DNA of 64,000 bases, from assembly GCF_030246945.1 (NCBI RefSeq), contig NZ_CP126742.1, forward strand, positions 1,798,001-1,862,000, read 5' to 3'. Every line of letters begins with the position of its first letter. Positions within the stretch are counted from its first letter, which is position 1. The stretch comes from Microbacterium sp. zg-Y1090. Its GTDB lineage: Bacteria; Actinomycetota; Actinomycetes; Actinomycetales; Microbacteriaceae. Both the position numbers and the translations under genes were made by a program. Under the pieces are notes generated by a model. It was not told where the DNA came from. It saw only the letters and a list, made by a program, of their open reading frames with translations, and ran no database searches. Of the stretch, positions 57,792 through 64,000 are shown one piece after another.

Positions 57792-59954
57792 TCAGCTCTT
57801 GGCGAGGGCCGCGCGCTCCTGCTGCCCCAGACGGCGCTCGATCGCGGCGGCCAGGCCGGGGTGCGCCTGGAGCTGGGGATCCGCCGACAGCACCTTCTCG
57901 GCCTCCTGGCGGGCGACCGCGATGAGGTCGGCGTCGGTCACCACGCGCAGCAGGCGCAGCGACGAGCGCGCCCCCGACTGCAGGTCGCCCAGCACATCGC
58001 CCTCGCCGCGCAGCTCGAGGTCGACCTCGGCGAGTTCGAATCCGTCGGTCGTCGCGGCCACGGCCTCCACACGCTCACGCGCCGGAGTGCCGGCAGGCGC
58101 CTCGGTCACGAGCAGGCACAGGCCCGGCACCCCGCCTCGGCCGACGCGCCCGCGCAGCTGATGCAGCTGCGAGACGCCGAACCGATCGGCTTCGAGGATC
58201 ACCATCGTCGAGGCGTTGGGCACGTCCACCCCCACCTCGATGACCGTCGTGGCCACCAGCACGTCGATCTCGCCGCGCGCGAAGGCCTGCATGACGGCGT
58301 CCTTCTCGTCTCCCGGCATGCGCCCGTGCAGGATCGACACCCGCAGGTCCGCGAAAGCGGGATGCCCGGCCAGCAGCTCCTGCACCTGCACGACTCCCCA
58401 CCGGGTGCGCTCGGGTGCGCCGTCGGCCTCCGCCACGGGCTCGTCGGCGGTGTCGTCCTTGACGGCGGCCTCCGCGTCGATGGCGGCGCACACGACGAAC
58501 GCCTGACGCCCGAGCGCGACTTCCTCGGCGATGCGCTCCCAGACCCTGGCGAACCAGCCGGGCTTCTCCGCCAGCGGTGCGACGAAAGTGGAGACGCCGG
58601 CGCGACCGGCCGGCATGGTGCGGATCGTGGAGACGTCGAGGTCGCCGAAGACGGTCATGGCCACCGTGCGCGGGATCGGGGTTGCGGTGAGCACGAGCAC
58701 GTGCGGCGCCGTGCCCTTGGCCCGCAGCGTCTCGCGCTGCTCCACGCCGAAGCGGTGCTGCTCATCGACGACGACGAGTCCGAGGTCGGCGAAGGTGGTC
58801 GATGCGCTCAGCAGCGCGTGCGTGCCCACGATGATGCGCGCCTGACCGGACGCGGCGCGCAGCGCGGCCTTGCGGCGCTCGGCGGCGGGCATCTGGCCGG
58901 TGAGGAGCGTGGGCATCAGCTCCGGCGCCAGGCGGGGTCCGAGCATGCGTGCGATGGAACGCAGGTGCTGCGCCGCGAGCACCTCGGTGGGTGCGATGAG
59001 GGCGGCCTGACCGCCGGTCTCGGCGACCTGCAGCATGGCCCGCAGCGCCACCAGGGTCTTGCCCGAGCCCACTTCGCCCTGCACCAGCCGGTTCATCGGC
59101 CACGCGCCTTCGAGGTCGGCGGCGACGCGCTCCCCCACCGTCACCTGGTCGTCCGTCAGCGCGAACGGGAGCGCGGCGTCGAACTGCGCCAGCAGGCCGT
59201 CGGCGGCGGCGGGGCGCGATGTCGCCGCCAGCGCCCGCACCTCTGCGCGCTGCTGCAGGAGGGCCGCCTGCAGCACGAACGCCTCATGGGTGCGCAGCGT
59301 CTCCTGGGCCTGGCCGATCTGCTCGAAGGTCTCCGGGCAGTGGATGCGCTCCAGCGCGGTGCGGGCGTCGAGCAGGTCGCGGGCGATCCGGAACTCCTCC
59401 GGAAGCGGGTCGGGCACCTCGTCGAGCATGTCGAGCACGGTGTCGACGGTCTTCTTCACCTGCCAGCTCGCAACGGTGCCCGTCGCGGGGTAGATGGGCA
59501 CCGGCTCGGTCGAGCGGGTCTGCGCGGTCACGCGGGCGACCGCTTCGTCCTCGAACAGCTGGTAGTCGGGGTGGGCGAACTGCTGCGCACCCCGGTAGAT
59601 GCCCACCTTGCCGGAGAAGATCCCCCGGCGCCCCGGGGTGAGCTCGTTCAGACGCCAGGCCTGGTTGAAGAACGTCAGGGTCAGGGCGCCCTGGCCGTCG
59701 CTGATGACCACCTCGAGGATCGAGCCTCGGCGGTTGCGCATGCGCCGCTCGGTGGCGGAGCGCACCTCGGCGACGATCGTGACCTGCTCCCCCAGCGGCA
59801 GCGAGTCGATCGGGGTCAGCTCGCCGCGCTTGGCGTAGCGGCGCGGGTAGTGGACCAGCAGGTCGCCGACGGTCTGCATCCCGAACGCGCGCTCGAGCGC
59901 ACCAGCGGTCTTGTCGCCGACCGCGGCGCGCAGACGCGTCTCGAGCGACACCAT
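57792..59954 (-). CDS. recG: ATP-dependent DNA helicase RecG
   Basis: 720 residues from ATG at 59954 (VSLETRLRAAVGDKTAGAL). N-terminal wedge/OB domain, Walker A GEVGSGKTLVAL, box DEQHRFGVEQRE, helicase motifs including LTATPIPRTVAMT and the C-terminal QLRGRVGRG TRG-type hook. It remodels stalled forks and Holliday junctions. Confidence 0.96.
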   Translation of the reverse strand: MVSLETRLRAAVGDKTAGALERAFGMQTVGDLLVHYPRRYAKRGELTPIDSLPLGEQVTIVAEVRSATERRMRNRRGSILEVVISDGQGALTLTFFNQAWRLNELTPGRRGIFSGKVGIYRGAQQFAHPDYQLFEDEAVARVTAQTRSTEPVPIYPATGTVASWQVKKTVDTVLDMLDEVPDPLPEEFRIARDLLDARTALERIHCPETFEQIGQAQETLRTHEAFVLQAALLQQRAEVRALAATSRPAAADGLLAQFDAALPFALTDDQVTVGERVAADLEGAWPMNRLVQGEVGSGKTLVALRAMLQVAETGGQAALIAPTEVLAAQHLRSIARMLGPRLAPELMPTLLTGQMPAAERRKAALRAASGQARIIVGTHALLSASTTFADLGLVVVDEQHRFGVEQRETLRAKGTAPHVLVLTATPIPRTVAMTVFGDLDVSTIRTMPAGRAGVSTFVAPLAEKPGWFARVWERIAEEVALGRQAFVVCAAIDAEAAVKDDTADEPVAEADGAPERTRWGVVQVQELLAGHPAFADLRVSILHGRMPGDEKDAVMQAFARGEIDVLVATTVIEVGVDVPNASTMVILEADRFGVSQLHQLRGRVGRGGVPGLCLLVTEAPAGTPARERVEAVAATTDGFELAEVDLELRGEGDVLGDLQSGARSSLRLLRVVTDADLIAVARQEAEKVLSADPQLQAHPGLAAAIERRLGQQERAALAKS

Positions 59955-60025
59955 GAGGGAGATTCTAGGCGGCACGGCGGACACGCCCGGCGTTCGTGGA
60001 GGCGGCGCCGCCGTATCGTGGAACG

Positions 60026-60607
60026 GTGACCCGACGCACACTCGCCCGCATCTACTGGGCCCTCAGCCGTTGGCGCCTGGACACCGCACCGGCGCCGGAG
60101 CGTCCCGGCGTGCTCATCGGCGCCCCGCACACCTCCAACTGGGACTTCGTCATCATGCTCGCCATCGCGTGGCGCCTGGGCATCCCGGTGCGCTGGCTGG
60201 GCAAAGACAGCCTGTTCCGCGGCTGGCGCGGTCCGATCATGCGCCGGCTCGGCGGCATCCCCGTCGACCGCGACAACCCCGCCGGCCTCGTCGCGGACGT
60301 CGTCGCGCGCGTGCAGGCGGGCGAGGTCTTCGGCCTCGTCGTCACTCCGGAGGGCACGCGCGGGGCAGGAAACCACTGGAAGTCCGGGTTCTACCGGATC
60401 GCCCGCGAAGCCGGCCTGCCGGTGACCCTCGGCTACGTCGACCGCACCACCATGACCGCGGGTCTCGGCATCACGGTGGAGCTCACCGGCGACGTCCGCG
60501 CCGACATGGACCGCATTCGCGCCTTCTACGCCGACAAGTCCGGCCTGCGCCCTCATCTGCGCACCGAACCCCGACTGCGGGATGAGTCGTCGACGACGGT
60601 AGCGTGA
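60026..60607 (+). CDS. 1-acyl-sn-glycerol-3-phosphate acyltransferase-like protein
   Basis: 193 residues from a GTG at 60026. PlsC fold: HTSNWD (His35-x4-Asp40), GGIPVDRDN and TPEGTRG (EGTR motif) are present. It probably transfers an acyl group to a lysophospholipid or related acceptor. It is short for a typical PlsC. Divergent from recG. Confidence 0.86.
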   Translation: MTRRTLARIYWALSRWRLDTAPAPERPGVLIGAPHTSNWDFVIMLAIAWRLGIPVRWLGKDSLFRGWRGPIMRRLGGIPVDRDNPAGLVADVVARVQAGEVFGLVVTPEGTRGAGNHWKSGFYRIAREAGLPVTLGYVDRTTMTAGLGITVELTGDVRADMDRIRAFYADKSGLRPHLRTEPRLRDESSTTVA

Positions 60608-60611
60608 GCGT

Positions 60612-61175
60612 GTGACTCGCATCATCGCCGGTGCCGCCGGCTCGCTGACGCTCGTGGTCCCCGACGCGGGCACCCGCCCGACCAGCGACCGCGTGCGCGA
60701 GGCGCTGTTCAGCTCGCTCGAAGCCGCCGATCTCGTGCGCGATGCCCGTGTGCTGGACCTGTACGCCGGTTCCGGGGCGCTGGGACTGGAGGCGCTCAGT
60801 CGCGGCGCGGGCTCGGTGGACCTCGTCGAGAAGTCGCCGCGCGCGGCGGCGACCGCCCAGCGCAACGCCGTCGCGGTGGCGAAGGCCGTGCGCGCGTCGT
60901 CTGCCGCCTGGCGGGTGCACCGCTCCTCGGCCGACGCGTTCCTGCGCACCGGCGGCGTGCCCTTCGACCTGGTGTTCCTCGACCCGCCGTACGACGTGGG
61001 CGAGGCGGAGCTCACGCAGACCCTCGCCCTGCTGGTTCCGCTGCTGGCCCCCGACGCGACCGTCGTGGTGGAGCGGGCGCGCCGCTCACCGCAGCCCACG
61101 CTCCCCGACGGGCTCGTCGCCACACGGGACAAGCGCTACGGCGACACCACGCTGTGGTGGGCGACCACCGCCTGA
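60612..61175 (+). CDS. rsmD: 16S rRNA (guanine966-N2)-methyltransferase RsmD
   Basis: 187 residues, GTG start. N-terminal RIIAGAAGSLTL and RPTSDRVREALFSSL, SAM site VLDLYAGSGALGLEAL, and catalytic FLDPPY. It methylates G966 of 16S rRNA. It follows the acyltransferase gene after 4 bases. Confidence 0.95.
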   Translation: MTRIIAGAAGSLTLVVPDAGTRPTSDRVREALFSSLEAADLVRDARVLDLYAGSGALGLEALSRGAGSVDLVEKSPRAAATAQRNAVAVAKAVRASSAAWRVHRSSADAFLRTGGVPFDLVFLDPPYDVGEAELTQTLALLVPLLAPDATVVVERARRSPQPTLPDGLVATRDKRYGDTTLWWATTA

Positions 61176-61176
61176 C

Positions 61177-62172
61177 TCAGCCCGCCTGACGATCCCAGTC
61201 GCGATAGGGGTCCCACCCGCCGGGCGCGTCGTACGGCGCACCGTCGAGCTGCACCGCCGCCGCGCCCGCCTGCACGACACCGCCGATGACGCGGAAGCCG
61301 TCGGGAAGGGGCGCCCCGGGCGGGAAGGTCGCCAACAGCGCATGGTCTTCGCCGCCCTCCAGCGCTGCGACGGGATCCGGGCCGAGCGCGGCGGATGACA
61401 GCACCAGGGTGACCCCGGATGCCGCGGCCAGCCGCCGCGCGTCCAGAGCCAGTCCGTCGGAGACGTCCATCATCGCCGTCGCACCCGCGGCGGCGGCCTG
61501 CGGGCCGAGCGCGATCGGCGGGTGCGGGCGCAGCTGCGCGTCGAGGGCGAGGAGTTCCCCCGCCGTGAGCGCGCTTCTGTCCACCGGCAGCGCAGCGCCC
61601 GCGTCGCCGCGGAAGCGGGAGAAGAGCAGTGCCAGACCCGCCGCGGCCAGGCCTGCATGGCCGGCGAGGGCGACGACATCGCCCGGGCGGGCGCCGCCCC
61701 GGCGCACCGGCTCCACCCCGTCGAGCACGCCGACGGCGGTGACGGCGATGGTGAGGGTGTCCGAGATGGTGAGGTCGCCGCCCTCGACGGCGCACCCGGG
61801 CGCGAGCGCGTCGCACGCTTCGCGCAGACCCGCGGCGAGGTCGGTCACGAAGTCGACGGTGGTGTCTGCGGGCATCGCCAGGGCGACGAACAGCGCGGTC
61901 GGGCGCGCGCCCATCGCCGCGACGTCGGCGAGGTTCACTGCGGCCGCCTTGAAGCCGAGATCGACACCTCCCGACCACGCCAGACGGAAGTCCGGCCCCT
62001 GCACGAGCGTGTCGGTGGTCACGACCGCGCGGCCGCCGGGAACGGCGAGCACCGCGGCATCATCGCCGGGGCCGATGACTGCCGCCGACGAGCCGGCGAG
62101 CACCTTCAGCAGCGCCTGCAGCACCACGCTCTCCCCCACGTCTCCGACGGTTCCGCCTGGTGCACTGCTCAC
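61177..62172 (-). CDS. thiL: Thiamine-monophosphate kinase
   Basis: 331 residues. GPGDDAAVLAVPGGRAVVTTD gives the PurM-like N-terminal motif (partly quoted), and MDVSDGLALDARRLA is the second nucleotide-binding element. It phosphorylates thiamine monophosphate to the diphosphate. One base separates its stop from the convergent rsmD stop. Confidence 0.95.
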   Translation of the reverse strand: MSSAPGGTVGDVGESVVLQALLKVLAGSSAAVIGPGDDAAVLAVPGGRAVVTTDTLVQGPDFRLAWSGGVDLGFKAAAVNLADVAAMGARPTALFVALAMPADTTVDFVTDLAAGLREACDALAPGCAVEGGDLTISDTLTIAVTAVGVLDGVEPVRRGGARPGDVVALAGHAGLAAAGLALLFSRFRGDAGAALPVDRSALTAGELLALDAQLRPHPPIALGPQAAAAGATAMMDVSDGLALDARRLAAASGVTLVLSSAALGPDPVAALEGGEDHALLATFPPGAPLPDGFRVIGGVVQAGAAAVQLDGAPYDAPGGWDPYRDWDRQAG

Positions 62173-62247
62173 CCGTCCACCGTACGGGACGCTCCGGCGG
62201 CGTGACCCGAGGCCGGGCCCGCACGCGCGCTCGATTACGCTGGAGGG

Positions 62248-62724
62248 GTGTCCCGCCTCCGCCCTTCCGCCGCGCTCACGGCCGTCCTGGGGCTTCTCCT
62301 CCTCACCGGCTGCGGCACCTCGTCCGTGTCGCTCACCGCAGCCCCCGACGCGAACGACCCGCTGTGCGCGGAGGTGACCGTGCGGCTTCCCTCCACCGTC
62401 GACGGCGCCGACCGGCGCTGGACCGACGCGCAGGCGACCGCCGCGTGGGGCGATCCGACGGCTGTCATCCTCACCTGCGGCGTCACGCCGCCGGGACCCA
62501 CCGAGGCCCGCTGCATCACCATCGGCGGCGTGGACTGGATCGTCGACGAGTCGCAGGCGCCGCGCTACCGCATCACGACGTACGGCCGCACTCCCGCGGT
62601 GGAGGTGTTCGTCGACAACGAGCAGGTCTCGCCGAACGAAGTGCTCTCGCGGTTCGCCCCGTACATCGTCGACACGCTCCCGCGTGAGCGGCAGTGCACC
62701 GAGACGGCCGAGCTGCTCAGCTGA
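62248..62724 (+). CDS. DUF3515 lipoprotein
   Basis: 158 residues, GTG start. The signal peptide ends in LLLLTGC (Cys22 lipobox). The exported domain has the DUF3515 pattern (WGDPTAVILTCGV, VDWIVDESQAPRYRITTYGR). Its gene lies beside thiL and ddl in many Actinobacteria. Function unknown. Confidence 0.87.
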   Translation: MSRLRPSAALTAVLGLLLLTGCGTSSVSLTAAPDANDPLCAEVTVRLPSTVDGADRRWTDAQATAAWGDPTAVILTCGVTPPGPTEARCITIGGVDWIVDESQAPRYRITTYGRTPAVEVFVDNEQVSPNEVLSRFAPYIVDTLPRERQCTETAELLS

Positions 62725-63808
62725 CCCGGTCGCCCGCCAGTTCGATCAGCTCGGTGATCAGCTCGGGATAGGTCATGCCCGACGCGATCCAGCAGCGTGG
62801 GAACATCGAGATCGGCGTGAACCCGGGCATGGTGTTCACCTCGTTCACGAAGAACTCGGTGCCGGTGTAGAAGAAGTCCACCCGCGCGAGCCCTTCCCCG
62901 CCCAGCGCCTCGAACGCGCGCGCCGCCACGCGCTGCATCTCGGCGAGCTCGCCCTCGTAGAGCTCTGCCGGGCAGACCAGGTCGACACCCGCGGCGTCGA
63001 GGTACTTCGCCTCGAAGTCGTAGAACGCGCGACCGGTGACGACGATCTCACCGGGCACGCTCACCCGCACGGGGCCACCGTCGCGCCCGGGCAGCACGCC
63101 GCATTCGACCTCGCGGCCCACCACCGCCTGCTCGATCAGGGCGGTGGAATCCTCCGCGAACGCCACCTCGAGGGCTGTGTCGAGCTCGTCCCAGCTCTCC
63201 ACCTTCGACACTCCGACGCTGGAGCCGGCGCGGTTGGGCTTGACGAACACGGGAAGCCCCAGCGAGCGCACCTGAGGCATCCACCGGGAACGGTCACGGT
63301 CGTACTCGACGCGGCTCAGGTGACGCCAGGGAACGACCGGAACCCCGGCAGCCTGCAGCACGCTCTTGGTGACGTGCTTGTCCATGCCGATCGCGGACAT
63401 CAGCACGCCCCCGCCGACGTAGGGAAGGCCCAGCAGCTCCAGCATCCCCTGGATCGTGCCGTCCTCGCCGAAGCGGCCGTGCAGGATCGGGAACACCACA
63501 TCGACGTCGCCGAGGCTCTCCTCGGTGCCGTCCGGGCGCACCACCCGCAGCTCGCGGGACAGCGTGGAATCCGGCCACCGGATGCGGGTGCCGTTGTCGG
63601 CGACCACGGGCAGGGCGCCGTGGGTCAGGGTGAAGCGGTCGGGGTCGTCGTGCTCGAGCACGAACGCGCCGTCGTGCGTGATCCCGATCGGAATGACCCG
63701 GAAGCGGTCGCGGTCAATCGCCCGCAGCACTCCTCCCGCCGTTGCGCAGCTGATCGAGTGCTCGCTGGAGCGACCTCCAAAAAGCACCGCCACTGCCGGC
63801 TTGTCCAT
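62717..63808 (-). CDS. ddl: D-alanine-D-alanine ligase
   Basis: 363 residues from ATG at 63808 behind AGAGGACGCAGC. N-terminal VAVLFGGRSSEHSIS motif, ATP-grasp domain (VFVKPNRAGSSVGVSKV) and EVNTMPGFTPISMFP at the C-terminus. It makes D-Ala-D-Ala for peptidoglycan. Its start lies 95 bases inside the end of the gpsA reading frame. Confidence 0.96.
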   Translation of the reverse strand: MDKPAVAVLFGGRSSEHSISCATAGGVLRAIDRDRFRVIPIGITHDGAFVLEHDDPDRFTLTHGALPVVADNGTRIRWPDSTLSRELRVVRPDGTEESLGDVDVVFPILHGRFGEDGTIQGMLELLGLPYVGGGVLMSAIGMDKHVTKSVLQAAGVPVVPWRHLSRVEYDRDRSRWMPQVRSLGLPVFVKPNRAGSSVGVSKVESWDELDTALEVAFAEDSTALIEQAVVGREVECGVLPGRDGGPVRVSVPGEIVVTGRAFYDFEAKYLDAAGVDLVCPAELYEGELAEMQRVAARAFEALGGEGLARVDFFYTGTEFFVNEVNTMPGFTPISMFPRCWIASGMTYPELITELIELAGDRVS

Positions 63809-64000
63809 GCTGCGTCCTCTCGCCCTGGGGCTGATCGTCGTCGGTGGTGAGGTGGGGGGCGATGTCGCGCGGCTGCATCGTGCCGTCGAGCACCATCTTC
63901 ACCTGTTCCACGATGGGCATCGGGATGCCCGCCTCGCGGGCCAGCTGCAGGACCGGCGCGACCGAGCCGAGACCCTCGGCCGTCTGATCCATCTGCCTGA
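63714..64000 (-). CDS. gpsA: Glycerol-3-phosphate dehydrogenase, C-terminal part (5' cut by window edge)
   Basis: The frame reaches the edge. The first visible residues (RQMDQTAEGLGSVAPVLQLA) match the GpsA helical C-terminal domain, with EQVKMVLDGTMQPRDIA next. The normal C-terminus would be near 63855; the frame runs on for about 45 codons, ending inside ddl. The extension has low similarity to any GpsA and could reflect a lost stop. Confidence 0.8.
   Translation of the reverse strand, partial: RQMDQTAEGLGSVAPVLQLAREAGIPMPIVEQVKMVLDGTMQPRDIAPHLTTDDDQPQGERTQHGQAGSGGAFWRSLQRALDQLRNGGRSAAGD

Noticed and set aside
56994-60029. Roughly 1000-codon open frame antisense to coaD and recG
   Set aside because: It covers two firmly identified genes and has no recognisable motif.

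Overview
This window is a high-GC actinobacterial chromosome segment, most likely from a member of the Microbacteriaceae close to Microbacterium. The evidence is the strong G+C bias, the many GTG/TTG starts, ATGA/GTGA stop-start overlaps, actinobacterial families (DUF2469, DUF3515, DUF177, DivIVA-like, KhpA) and the gene order cdsA-frr-pyrH-tsf-rpsB / xerC-dprA-comM-yraN / rnhB-lepB-rplS / trmD-rimM-khpA-rpsP / ffh / ftsY-smc / mutM-rnc-rpmF / coaD-recG. This is my recognition of families and gene order; no database search was run.

Left flank (1-15010): the tail of a probable glycogen branching enzyme, a thioredoxin/TPR protein, a large membrane protein, an AI-2E-type transporter, a hydrolase, a secreted lysozyme-like protein, a DivIVA-like protein, then the core lipid/translation run cdsA-frr-pyrH-tsf-rpsB, an M23 peptidase, a DUF3060 lipoprotein, xerC, dprA and the 3' end of comM.

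Island (15011-36261, 21,251 bp): a genomic island splits comM. Removing it rejoins the comM frame exactly (FQLV | LATNPCPCG). Its left end carries four tightly overlapping genes: three tyrosine-recombinase-family proteins (one apparently lacking catalytic residues) and a small coiled-coil protein the size of Tn554 TnpC. The middle holds a decayed nuclease-type gene, an orphan AbiEi-like protein, several small unknown genes, a lipoprotein, a small membrane protein and an XRE regulator preceded by two inverted repeats. The right end is one overlapping operon: hsdM-hsdS-hsdR and a 1267-residue membrane-anchored YobI/KAP-like P-loop NTPase. The island thus pairs an integration module with a complete type I restriction system and a co-transcribed NTPase that may be an added defence effector.

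Right flank (36262-64000): the 5' part of comM, yraN, DUF2469, rnhB, lepB, rplS, a membrane protein, map, trmD-rimM-khpA-rpsP, a GCS2-family ligase, ffh, a TetR-VOC fusion regulator, DUF2004, ftsY, smc, a promoter with two small ORFs and a GNAT gene, mutM-rnc-rpmF-DUF177, coaD, recG, an acyltransferase, rsmD, thiL, a DUF3515 lipoprotein, ddl and the 3' end of gpsA, cut by the window edge. No rRNA, tRNA or CRISPR array was recognised.
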